DNA from: Truepera radiovictrix DSM 17093 | Lineage (GTDB): Bacteria > Deinococcota > Deinococci > Deinococcales > Trueperaceae | Length of the DNA: 64,000 bases | NCBI RefSeq assembly: GCF_000092425.1 | Contig: NC_014221.1 | Location: 749,001 to 813,000, forward strand | Direction of reading: 5' to 3' | Part shown: positions 52,654 through 63,682 of the stretch, in pieces | Layout of the letters: each line of letters opens with the position of its first letter | Numbering within the stretch: position 1 is the stretch's first letter | The notes under the pieces: model-generated | What the model was told of the DNA's origin: nothing | Databases searched by the model: none | Seen by the model: only the letters and a program-made list of their open reading frames with translations | Position numbers and translations under genes: made by a program

Positions 52654-53889
52654 TCAATGAATCTGCGAGGATGCTGTTAGTGGTTGCGGCGGTTGCGTTG
52701 GCGTCGACGACGGTGCAAGTAGGGGTACAGCAACAACGAGCGCTTTACGAGTTGTCATAAGGGACAGCAAAACCCAAGTGATCTTGTTGTACTCCCAAGC
52801 GGCAGGTATGTTAGCCGTAATCAAGCTGGCCCACAAAACAAGATAAAACCATCGATCTGAAGTATTGGGTAAGAAAAAAGGTAGGACGGAAAGTAAAAAA
52901 AGTAAGACGAATAGCATTATACCAACTACTCCTAACTCTGCCATAATGGAAATGAAAGAATTATGGGCATTCATGGCAGAGCCTAGTTCTGAAGCGACTG
53001 CGGTCGAGAAACTACCAATTCCGTAACCCAACCAGGGTCGCTCAGCGATGATGCGAAGGCCTGCAGCCCAGATCGCACCCCGCGAGGTCATGTCACCTTC
53101 ACTAATCTCAGCAGACGCTTCAGAAAGGCGTGTAAGGTTTTCAGGAGGGACGGTGTTTAGGACGCCGTAGATGCCGATGGGGATGAGGAAAAGCAGGAAC
53201 GCTTTGCGCGTTAAGCTAAGAGAACGAAAGGAGAATAGGATGAGGCTCATGCCTACAAGCGCGTTGATAAACCCCCCTCTAGAGGCCGTGAGACCGATCG
53301 CTAGAAGCGAGGTTGGTAGGTAGAAAAAGTTGATCCAGGAAAGCCAAGCGTTTCTGTACATGCTCGCCAGATGCCAGGCGATAGGTATGCCAAGAGCCAG
53401 AGTAATAGCGATCCAGTTGGGGTTGTCGCCGCTTAAACCTGAGTAGCGGCCTGAATTAGCAAACGAAAGCCCCAAAATAAAAGAAGCCATGATGGAGGCG
53501 CATGAGACATAGGCACCCCAAACATAGGCCTGCAGCAGGGCCCGAAGTTGCTTGTTGTTGCGACAGAGTTGCCAGACGAGAAAAGTCACTAAAAGGAGTT
53601 GGGCGTAGGTTTGCGAGCGATTAAACGAGGCGGTAGGTGCGATACTCCAAAAGTACGAAAGAAAGGACCAAAGCGTGAAAGCGGCAGCGGTAAGAACTAG
53701 GAGCGAAGGGACCCGCAAACGCAGCCCTTGCTTCGAAAATAGCGATAAGAAGCCCATGGCGAACGCAACAAGGCCAAAAAGGCTCCCTATGGAACCGACG
53801 ACTGGAACGGCGATCGAGCGTTCCCACGGCAGAGAGAAGACGAAAAGCCAGAGGGCGGAAAAAGCTAACGCGCCAAGCTTGATAGACAT
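52654..53889 (-). CDS. O-antigen ligase/polymerase family membrane protein (Wzy/WaaL-like)
   Basis: 411 residues from the ATG at 53889, with AAGGAG upstream. Around ten membrane spans; the signature region is GDNPNWIAITLALGIP followed by a large loop with TSRGAIWAAGLRIIAERPW, YGIGSF and the NAHNSFISIMAELGVVG motif of O-antigen ligases. It would polymerise or ligate the glycan made by the neighbouring transferases. GC content is visibly lower than in the flanking genes. Confidence 0.88.
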   Translation of the reverse strand: MSIKLGALAFSALWLFVFSLPWERSIAVPVVGSIGSLFGLVAFAMGFLSLFSKQGLRLRVPSLLVLTAAAFTLWSFLSYFWSIAPTASFNRSQTYAQLLLVTFLVWQLCRNNKQLRALLQAYVWGAYVSCASIMASFILGLSFANSGRYSGLSGDNPNWIAITLALGIPIAWHLASMYRNAWLSWINFFYLPTSLLAIGLTASRGGFINALVGMSLILFSFRSLSLTRKAFLLFLIPIGIYGVLNTVPPENLTRLSEASAEISEGDMTSRGAIWAAGLRIIAERPWLGYGIGSFSTAVASELGSAMNAHNSFISIMAELGVVGIMLFVLLFLLSVLPFFLPNTSDRWFYLVLWASLITANIPAAWEYNKITWVLLSLMTTRKALVVAVPLLAPSSTPTQPPQPLTASSQIH

Positions 53890-53938
53890 GTTCTCCTTTA
53901 CTCTTCGTTTCTCATGACAGTTCAAGCTCAGACAAGCG

Positions 53939-55507
53939 TTATCTCGCTTGAAAGCTAAAACGACGCCTGAGATTGTAAGGCAGATAGCCACTTAGTGTCT
54001 GTATAATCCACATTCCGTCTCTTCCCAAAAAGAGCGTCGGAGACAACCATAACAACGCACAATATGTAGCCCCCACCGCTCCTGCTGCCGCTAGCAAGGT
54101 AATGAGCTCTGGAAGGACAAAGGGGCGTAAGATAGCTGCGAGGACCCAAGCTTCGGCGAGGACGATACCGCTTACCAGAAGGGCTGGCAGATGAATACGG
54201 GCGAGCTCGAGCCAGGTCATCTTGGTAAGCTGCAAAGAAAGCTGCGCCATTGAAAAAAAGTTAAAGGCGATGGCGATGCTGACACCTGTTGCAACCCCGG
54301 TGATACCTCCGTAGTGCCCAAACCAGGCACCCAAAACCACCATAACGGAAAAGATGAACTGCCGCAGTGCACGCCGAAACACGGCACCTGCCGCTCTGCT
54401 AAGAGCGTCTCCCATTTTGTAGGAGGTGCGAAAGAGCATCGTGGCGGCAAAAATGCGAAAGGGGGGGACAACGGCATCCCACTGCCTTCCGAAAAGAACT
54501 CGTATGATCTCGGGAGCCATGACGAACATAAAGGCGCTAAGCGGCAGCACGATGAGAGCGATAGCAACTACCCCTCTACGATAGACCGCGCCAAGGGTGT
54601 GCGGTCTGTCTTGGACTTTAGCCATAGAGGTGAAGAGTACGGTGTCGAGAACCTGTCCAAAATAGGTTGAAGGGAGCACCATAAGCTGAAAGGCACGACC
54701 GTAAAGACCAGTAGCGCTAGCGCCCATGGTTGCACCTACGATGAGGTTGTCAGAGGTGTTGGCGATGCGGTTAAAAACTTGTCCAAGCGTAAAGCCACCG
54801 CCGAAGCGGAGTAAACCTGAAAGAGCAGACCACTTGAGCTGAAAGCTTTTGGCGTGAGGCGTCGCGCGCAGAAAAAGCAAACTGGATACCGCTGATTGTG
54901 TAAGCGACGCCCATACAAGCGCCCAAGTACCAAAACCCAAAAAAGCTAGTGCAACACCTACGATGCCAAAGCCGACGATATAAGAGGTGACACCAAAACG
55001 CGCTTTGATGCGGAAGTTGAGGTTGCGATGGTTTAAAGAGCGTGCCACCAAGCCAACACCGTTGATGATGAAGAGGAAAGAGAGCCCACGCATCACCGAA
55101 GCAAGCATGTGCTGATCAATCTCGCGAAAGACGCTGGCGAAGGTCGGTGCCAGCAACCAAGCAACGCCTGTGAAAAGGGCGCTGAGCAAGAGCGTTAGGG
55201 TGTAGCCGGAGCGGATGTGGTCTTCAGTGAGGGTGCTGCGTTGGATTAAGGCGGGGCCGATGCCAATTTGCGAAAAGAGACCGGCAAAAACGGTAATGAT
55301 GTTGGCGATGTTTAGCAAACCGAACTCTTCGGGTGTAATCAGCCTCGAGAGGATCCCCAGAACCAGAAACTGCAGCGCGGCTTGTGCCCCGGTGCCCGAA
55401 AACGACCAGAAAAAACCGACGAGGGTGCGGTGCGTTAGTCCCTTTTTGGGTGCCTGTTGGGGCCTTTTGACGACGGTGACGTTTGGAAACTTCGTAGGTT
55501 TGGGCAC
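53939..55507 (-). CDS. polysaccharide flippase (Wzx/MATE-like)
   Basis: 522 residues from a GTG with GAGG upstream; longer frames lie in intergenic DNA. About twelve to fourteen spans in the polysaccharide-transporter pattern: ALQFLVLGILSRLITPEEFGLLNIANI near the start, RSLNHRNLNFRIKARFGVTSYIVG and GGFTLGQVFNRIANTSDNLIVG further on. It moves lipid-linked repeat units across the membrane and is the first gene of the cluster. It is also AT-richer than its surroundings. Confidence 0.9.
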   Translation of the reverse strand: MPKPTKFPNVTVVKRPQQAPKKGLTHRTLVGFFWSFSGTGAQAALQFLVLGILSRLITPEEFGLLNIANIITVFAGLFSQIGIGPALIQRSTLTEDHIRSGYTLTLLLSALFTGVAWLLAPTFASVFREIDQHMLASVMRGLSFLFIINGVGLVARSLNHRNLNFRIKARFGVTSYIVGFGIVGVALAFLGFGTWALVWASLTQSAVSSLLFLRATPHAKSFQLKWSALSGLLRFGGGFTLGQVFNRIANTSDNLIVGATMGASATGLYGRAFQLMVLPSTYFGQVLDTVLFTSMAKVQDRPHTLGAVYRRGVVAIALIVLPLSAFMFVMAPEIIRVLFGRQWDAVVPPFRIFAATMLFRTSYKMGDALSRAAGAVFRRALRQFIFSVMVVLGAWFGHYGGITGVATGVSIAIAFNFFSMAQLSLQLTKMTWLELARIHLPALLVSGIVLAEAWVLAAILRPFVLPELITLLAAAGAVGATYCALLWLSPTLFLGRDGMWIIQTLSGYLPYNLRRRFSFQAR

Positions 55508-55748
55508 GACTACCTCGAGGGGAAGAGCTGAATTTGGATGCGCCAGACAGCCCGCGCGTGGGCGCTTCGGTGGCGCAGCGACGCAGCGCAAAAGCATACC
55601 ATAGGTCTTTGGCTCTCCCCAGCGCGCAGCCTTGAGGCAACGGCTGCAGCGCAGCGGAAGTGCGGGGTAGCGGCCACGGCGCTTACGCTACCAGAGCAGC
55701 GCGCGCACGCTGCAGAAAGGGTCACAGCGCGCGACGTTAGAGCCGCCC

Positions 55749-55961
55749 TTAGTTGAGCTCGCGTTCGACGTGCAGGTTGGGCGGCGGTTCTTCGTCCCCC
55801 TCGAGGTAGAGGTAGTCGTCGATGGTCTCTAGCAGGTCGCGCAGCCGCGGGTCGTCGACCAGCGCGTCGCAGAGCTCTAACTGCTCCTCTTCGTCAAGTG
55901 CGGCGAGCGCTTCGATAAGCTCGCCTACCGAGAGTTTGGCCACGATGAGATCCCCTTCCAT
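55749..55961 (-). CDS. 70-residue hypothetical protein
   Basis: Starts at the ATG at 55961. Acidic and helical: LSVGELIEALAALDEEEQLELCDALVDD, then LRDLLETIDDYLYLEGDEEPPP. It looks like a small single-helix-bundle protein; no family recognised. It is divergent from purA. Confidence 0.65.
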   Translation of the reverse strand: MEGDLIVAKLSVGELIEALAALDEEEQLELCDALVDDPRLRDLLETIDDYLYLEGDEEPPPNLHVERELN

Positions 55962-56194
55962 CGCTGACGCGTTCGGTTCACGCCGCGGACGTAGACTCAA
56001 GGGGCAGGTGAGAAGCCTTTACAACGACCACGCCGCAACTGCCGTAACGTAGAGATACCACATGTAGGGGCGTGGGCACGTAGGTGTCGGGGGCGCGTCC
56101 ACGACTAAGACGCTGCCCGCAAGCGGCGTTGCCGAGGCGCAGCTCCTGGTGTGATCGCAAGATGGGTGTGTCATACTTGGCCCTTGGAGGTAGC

Positions 56195-57406
<1,212 letters not shown>

Positions 57407-57483
57407 GCGAGCGAGGGGACCCTAAAGGCCCCCGTGTTCTTAGCTAGGGTGTCACCTAGAGCCTAGACGAATCGCACGGTTGG

Positions 57484-57525
57484 GTGCGGCAGCAAGCTTC
57501 GAGCTTGCTGCCGCACGTTATTTTC
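57484..57525 (+). terminator. intrinsic terminator after purA
   Basis: GTGCGGCAGCAAGC (57484-57497) and its exact complement (57503-57516) form a 14-bp stem around TTCGA, followed by GTTATTTTC. Confidence 0.9.
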
Positions 57526-57551
57526 AAGTCTTAATCAAAGCGCCTCCCGTC

Positions 57552-57582
57552 TTGACCCTCCGGCTACCGGAGGCGTCATGCT
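57552..57582 (+). promoter_or_regulatory. MerR-type promoter/operator
   Basis: TTGACC (57552-57557) and CATGCT (57577-57582) are 19 bp apart, the long spacer typical of MerR-controlled promoters. Inside lies the perfect dyad CCTCCGG-CTA-CCGGAGG (57557-57573). The regulator gene starts 35 nt downstream. Confidence 0.8.
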
Positions 57583-57616
57583 AGCCCTGTGAGCGCTTAT
57601 AGCAGAGGAGGTGTCG

Positions 57617-58441
57617 GTGTTTAAGATAGGCGACTTCGCTAAACTCACGCGCGTCTCGGTCAAAACCCTCCATCACTATGACGACATCGGGCTCTTTAAG
57701 CCCGCCTATGTGGACCCGGCGACGGGTTACCGCTTCTACTCGTTCGAGCAGCTCCCACGCCTTAACCGCATCTTGGTGCTTAAGGCGTTGGGGTTTAGCC
57801 TCGAGCAGGTCGCCAAACTTTTAGAGGAGGCGCTGAGCTCCGACGACCTTCAGGGCATGCTGCGCCTGCGGCAGGCGGCGTTGGAGCAGCAGGTCGAGGA
57901 AGCGAGGACGCGCCTGAGAGAGGTCTCTGCGCGCCTTTATCAAATTCAAAGGGAGGGAAAGATGCCCGAACATGAGGTCGTGCTGAAAACCGTTGCGCCC
58001 GTCTGGATCGCTTCGGCGCGGGAGACCGTGCTCGAGCCCGAGAGGATGCGCGAGCGGTGCCTAGCGCTCCTAGAGGAGGTCTTCGGGGCGGTCGAAGCGA
58101 ACGCGCTCGCCGCTACACCGACCACGCTCGCCCTTTATCACGACGGCGCCGAAGGGGTAGACGTCGAGATGGCGGTGTTCCTCGAGCCGCAAAGAGGGCC
58201 CCAACAGTATGGCCGTGTGCGCGTCAGGGAGCTGCCCGCCGCGAGGATGGCGAGCGCCGTCTACAAGGGTAGCTTCAACGCCTTTGAGGTCATTGGACAG
58301 CTTCACGCCGATCTCGGCCGGTGGCTTGAAGCCAGAGGCTACCGGGTGTGCAGCCCTTCCCGCGAACTCTATCTGCAACCACCTGAGGACTACAGCCAAG
58401 ACGGGGTGATGGAGCTTCAGTATCCTGTGACGAAGGGGTAA
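57617..58441 (+). CDS. MerR-family regulator with GyrI-like effector domain
   Basis: 274 residues. The GTG at 57617 is preferred because GAGGAGG lies 5 nt before it; a GTG at 57611 is possible. The N-terminal MerR helix-turn-helix (FKIGDFAKLTRVSVKTLHHYDDIGLF, YRFYSFEQLPRLNRI) is followed by a coiled coil (about 75-118) and a BmrR/GyrI-like small-molecule domain (about 120-272, ending LYLQPPEDYSQDGVMELQYPV). It likely activates its own promoter on binding a lipophilic or cationic compound. Confidence 0.92.
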   Translation: MFKIGDFAKLTRVSVKTLHHYDDIGLFKPAYVDPATGYRFYSFEQLPRLNRILVLKALGFSLEQVAKLLEEALSSDDLQGMLRLRQAALEQQVEEARTRLREVSARLYQIQREGKMPEHEVVLKTVAPVWIASARETVLEPERMRERCLALLEEVFGAVEANALAATPTTLALYHDGAEGVDVEMAVFLEPQRGPQQYGRVRVRELPAARMASAVYKGSFNAFEVIGQLHADLGRWLEARGYRVCSPSRELYLQPPEDYSQDGVMELQYPVTKG

Positions 58442-58531
58442 CGCCTCCGGTGAAGAGGGGGCGCAAGGCGTTCGGATGGTCGTGTTCAGAGCAGGTCACC
58501 CGGCCTGCGCCGCCCGCCGTAACAAAGGGGC

Positions 58532-58554
58532 GGGGTACGGCGTCGCCATACCCC
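58532..58554 (-). terminator. possible terminator after citrate synthase
   Basis: GGGGTA (58532-58537) and TACCCC (58549-58554) enclose GG...CC, giving a mostly paired hairpin 9 nt beyond the citrate synthase stop. The T tract that follows on the minus strand is weak. Confidence 0.35.
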
Positions 58555-58562
58555 CAAGCGGC

Positions 58563-59705
58563 TTAGCGTTCGCTGAGCGGCACGAAGGTCTTGCCCCTGG
58601 GGCCTTCGTACTTGAGTTTGGGCCGCATCAGGCGGTTGTCGGCGTACTGCTCTAAGAGGTGCGCCATCCACCCCGGTACGCGCGCGACGGCGAAGATGGG
58701 GGTGTACATGTCGGCGGGGAAGCCGAGCATCCGGTAGACCGAGGCGCTAAAGAAGTCGACGTTGGGTTTGACCTGTTTGCCGCGGCGCTCCATCTCGCGG
58801 TCCATCACGCGCTCCATCTCCTGGCTCATCTCGAACCACTTGGCGTCACCCGACTCCGCGGCGAGCTTTTCGGCGACGCCCTCTAAGATGGCCGCGCGCG
58901 GATCCAACACGCGGTAGACGCGGTGCCCGAAACCGGGGATGCGCGCTTTTTCCTGGCTGAGCTTGTCGAGCACAAAGCGCTCGACGTCCTCGACGCCGTT
59001 GATCTGCTCGAGCATCTGCATGACAGCCGTGTTGGCGCCGCCGTGCAAGGGGCCCTTGAGCGACCCGATGGCGGCAGTGATCGCGCTATAGACGTCGGTC
59101 AGCGTCGAGGCGGTGGCGCGCGCGACGAACGTCGAGGCGTTCGAGCCGTGCTCGGCGTGGAGCACCAGAGCGACGTCCATGACCCGAACGGCGGCCTCGG
59201 TGGGTTCTTCGCCGGAGAGCATGTAGAGAAAGTTCGCGGCGACGCCAAGTTCTGGGTGGGGGTCGACGGGATCTTTGCCCTCGCGCAGCCGCTGCAGCGC
59301 GGCGGTGAGGGTGGCCGCCTGGGCGGTGAGTTTGAGGCCGATGCGGCGCACGTTGGCGAGGTCGACGCCGTCGCGGTCTTTGTCGGCTGCGGCGAGGGCG
59401 GAGACGGCCGTGCGCAGCGCGTGCATCGGGGAGGCGTCGGGTGGGAACAGGCGGAGGACTCCTAACACCTCCTCTGGAACGGCGAAGTGCGGTTTGAGCT
59501 CGTCTTGAAAGCTGTGGAGCTCCGCTTCGGTGGGTAGCTCGCCGTTCCACAGGAGATAGATGACCTCTTCAAAGGAGGCTTTGTCGGCGAGTTCGCGGAT
59601 GTCGTAACCGCGGTAGATCAGCTCACCCTTGAGACCGTCGATGCTGCAGATCTTGCTGGTGTCGATGAGAACGCCGTCTAGGCCGCGGTGAATGGTTTGT
59701 TCCAT
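58563..59705 (-). CDS. gltA: citrate synthase
   Basis: 380 residues from the ATG at 59705, with GGAGG upstream; the longer frame is intergenic. Type I bacterial/archaeal length. Catalytic and CoA-binding regions: LHAEHGSNASTFVARA, GPLHGGANTAVMQML, GFGHRVYRVLDPRA and KPNVDFFSASVYRMLGFP. It condenses acetyl-CoA and oxaloacetate. 2-Methylcitrate synthase cannot be excluded from sequence, but no prp genes are nearby. Confidence 0.94.
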   Translation of the reverse strand: MEQTIHRGLDGVLIDTSKICSIDGLKGELIYRGYDIRELADKASFEEVIYLLWNGELPTEAELHSFQDELKPHFAVPEEVLGVLRLFPPDASPMHALRTAVSALAAADKDRDGVDLANVRRIGLKLTAQAATLTAALQRLREGKDPVDPHPELGVAANFLYMLSGEEPTEAAVRVMDVALVLHAEHGSNASTFVARATASTLTDVYSAITAAIGSLKGPLHGGANTAVMQMLEQINGVEDVERFVLDKLSQEKARIPGFGHRVYRVLDPRAAILEGVAEKLAAESGDAKWFEMSQEMERVMDREMERRGKQVKPNVDFFSASVYRMLGFPADMYTPIFAVARVPGWMAHLLEQYADNRLMRPKLKYEGPRGKTFVPLSER

Positions 59706-59845
59706 AGTGCCTCCAGGGAGTTCATGCTTCTTATACTTTACCCGCTGCAGCGCCCACATACGAGGCGGAAACGGGTGACCCCAGTACACCCCGTAGCACC
59801 CCACGGCCCAAGACCCTGGGGCGCCTACGTGTAACGTGTAGGGGC

Positions 59846-61129
59846 TTAGTCTTGCAGGTGCGGTTCCCACCACGCCAGCCCGACGCAGGCGCCAGCGGCC
59901 GGTAAAAGTACCCCAAACAGGGTGCGGGCGAAGGGGGGGCTACCGCGCGAGAAGGCGATGGCCACTTTGAAGAGGCTGTTGGCCGCGGTTGCCAGGGCGA
60001 GCGCCCGGGTCGCGGTCACGCGGTCGACCTCGCCCCCGAGCCCCTGCGCCACGCTGAGGGTGATGGCGTCGAGCTGCGTCAGCCCGCCCAAGACACCTGC
60101 GGCGTAGAGACCTTCGGGTCCAAGCAGCTCCTGTGCGGCGCGCGCCGCGAGGGCCACAGCGGCGTAGAGCAGGGCGAAGGTGAGGGCGGGGCGGAGCCGA
60201 AAGGGGTTCTCGAGCGCCGGTAGCTGCGCCGTCTGCGAGCGGCCGCGCCGGTAGAGCAGCCCCGCGCCGAGCAGCGTGACAGCGGAGAGGCCGGCGAAGG
60301 GCGGCAGCACCGCTGTAACCAACGCGGGTTTGATGACGCTCAGGTAGACGAGCAGCCGCACGAGCGTCATGTTGGTCGCGAGCAGCACGCCGGTCGCGAG
60401 CAGCGTTGCGCCCGAGCCCCCGTCGCCTGGCTCCGCTTGCGCCTGCAGCTCGCGGCTGCGGCCGCTAAAAGAGAGCGTCACGGCGGTCGAGGAGGCGAGC
60501 CCGCCCACCACGCCGCTAAAGAGGAGGCCGCGCTGGGTGCCGAAAAGCTGCGTGGCGACGTAGCCGACGAACGACACACCGGAAATGAGCACCACCAAGA
60601 GCCAGATGGTGCGCGGGTTGAGCACCCCCCAAGGGCCGTAGGCGGCGTCGGGTACCAGCGGCAAGACGACCAACGAGACGGCCGCAAAGCGCACGACGGC
60701 GTAGAGGTCTTCGCTCGTCAAGCGGCCCGCGAGGGCGTGCAGCTCGGTGCGCAGCGACAGCACGCCGGTGGCGATCACCGCGCCCGCCAGCGCCGTGACG
60801 TAAAACCCCAGCCCCGCTGTGACGCCGAGCCCGAAGGTGACGAGCGCGGCGACTTCGGTGGTGCCGCCGACCTTGTCCCCCTGCGAGGTGCGCCAGTAGG
60901 AGAGCGCGAGCAGCGTCCCCAAAGCGAGGAGCCCCAAGGGGACGACGGCGGCCCCAACGAGCGGTTGCAAAAGCGCGCTGAGCGCGCCGAAAAGCGCGAT
61001 CAGCGGGAAGGTGCGGATGCCCGCGAAGATCGAGCCCCTGTCCTGGCGTTTGCGCTCGCGCTCGAGCCCGACGAGTAGCCCCAGCAGGGTCGCGATCAGC
61101 AGCGACCAGATCGCATCGGCGTCGTTCAC
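59846..61129 (-). CDS. MgtC/DUF4010 membrane protein
   Basis: 427 residues from a GTG. The N-terminal third is MgtC/SapB-like (LLIATLLGLLVGLERERKR, FAGIRTFPLIALFGALSALL), and the rest is a DUF4010 multi-span domain (SGVVGGLASSTAVTLSFS, GVLGGLTQLDAITLSVAQ). About twelve spans. Its role is unknown; MgtC-like domains are tied to magnesium stress and virulence in some bacteria. It begins 18 nt after the HRDC gene. Confidence 0.9.
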   Translation of the reverse strand: MNDADAIWSLLIATLLGLLVGLERERKRQDRGSIFAGIRTFPLIALFGALSALLQPLVGAAVVPLGLLALGTLLALSYWRTSQGDKVGGTTEVAALVTFGLGVTAGLGFYVTALAGAVIATGVLSLRTELHALAGRLTSEDLYAVVRFAAVSLVVLPLVPDAAYGPWGVLNPRTIWLLVVLISGVSFVGYVATQLFGTQRGLLFSGVVGGLASSTAVTLSFSGRSRELQAQAEPGDGGSGATLLATGVLLATNMTLVRLLVYLSVIKPALVTAVLPPFAGLSAVTLLGAGLLYRRGRSQTAQLPALENPFRLRPALTFALLYAAVALAARAAQELLGPEGLYAAGVLGGLTQLDAITLSVAQGLGGEVDRVTATRALALATAANSLFKVAIAFSRGSPPFARTLFGVLLPAAGACVGLAWWEPHLQD

Positions 61130-61147
61130 GCGAAAGGGGCGACCCCC

Positions 61148-61462
61148 TTAGCGCTGCTGAGGGGTGTCGCCACGCAGCACCCGTAAGAGCGCCTCGCCGT
61201 AGCGCTCGAGCTTGACCGGCCCAATCCCTTTGACCTCACCGAGCTCGGCGAGCGTCTGCGGGTTGTGCACGGCGAGCTGCTCGAGGGTCTCGTTGCGCAA
61301 GACGATGTACGCCGGGGTGCCCTCGGCAGCAGCCGTCTCGCGGCGCCAGGCCTCGAGGCGCTCTAGGCGCGCGCGCGCTTCGGGGGGGAGCGTCGCCGCG
61401 CGAGGTTCGGCCGTGAGCTCTGCGCTCGGCGCTTCGGTCGTCGGGTCGCTCTCGCCCCCCAT
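61148..61462 (-). CDS. HRDC-domain protein, possibly the displaced C-terminus of the membrane protein
   Basis: 104 residues if begun at the ATG at 61462. Residues about 25-100 are an HRDC domain (LERLEAWRRETAAAEGTPAYIVLRN, LEQLAVHNPQTLAELGEVKGIGPVKLERYGEALL), a nucleic-acid-binding fold of RecQ and RNase D. The same frame stays open and is Pro/Ala-rich for some 40 codons upstream, overlapping the membrane gene. It may be expressed only through a frameshift. Confidence 0.75.
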   Translation of the reverse strand: MGGESDPTTEAPSAELTAEPRAATLPPEARARLERLEAWRRETAAAEGTPAYIVLRNETLEQLAVHNPQTLAELGEVKGIGPVKLERYGEALLRVLRGDTPQQR

Positions 61463-62022
61463 CGTCGGTGGGGCGCTCGGCGGCGGGGGGCCGGGTGGGC
61501 CTGGGTGGGGGTGCTCGGCGCGGCCTGGGTGGGGGCGGCGTTCGGTGCGTCTGGCGTGGGTGCGCTCGGTGGTGGCACGACGACCGTGGTGCGCGTTCTC
61601 GGGAGCGCCCCGCGGTCGCGCAGGAGCAGGTAGCTGCCGACGGCGACGAGCAGCAAACCGAAGCCGGTCGAACCGAAAAGCCCCGAAGCGGTAAAGGTGC
61701 TGAAAAGCCCCAACGCCGCCAAGATGCCGGCGACGTAGAGCGGCCAACGGCTGGGGCGCGGTTCGACGCGGTCGATAACGAAAAAGCCGACGGCGAGGCT
61801 TAAGAGCTTGCCCGCTTGGGTCGGGAAGAGCATGCCGACCGCGACCCCCGCGAGGACAGCGCCGGCGACCAGAAAGCCGTAGTTTTTGCGGCTGGCGTAC
61901 GCGGCGATAAAGGCGGCGGCGACGCTGCCCATCCAGAGCCAGTTCGCCTCCCCGGCTCGCGACAGCAGCGAAAGCACGCCGACCGCGATGAGCAGGTAGG
62001 CGATCAGGCGTCCTTTAGTCAT
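61363..62022 (-). CDS. membrane protein with Pro/Ala/Thr-rich linker
   Basis: 219 residues as encoded, with GGAGG before the ATG. Six or so membrane spans in the first 135 residues (LIAYLLIAVGVLSLLS, GFLVAGAVLAGVAVGMLF, GFGLLLVAVGSYLLL) and then a PAT-rich linker (SAPTPDAPNAAPTQAAPSTP). After that the sequence turns abruptly to Arg-rich (APRRRAPHRRWGARATRR), typical of an out-of-frame reading. A -1 shift at the G6 run (61485-61490) would continue into the HRDC domain. Confidence 0.8.
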   Translation of the reverse strand: MTKGRLIAYLLIAVGVLSLLSRAGEANWLWMGSVAAAFIAAYASRKNYGFLVAGAVLAGVAVGMLFPTQAGKLLSLAVGFFVIDRVEPRPSRWPLYVAGILAALGLFSTFTASGLFGSTGFGLLLVAVGSYLLLRDRGALPRTRTTVVVPPPSAPTPDAPNAAPTQAAPSTPTQAHPAPRRRAPHRRWGARATRRPKRRAQSSRPNLARRRSPPKRARA

Positions 62023-63681
<1,659 letters not shown>

Positions 63682-63682
<1 letters not shown>

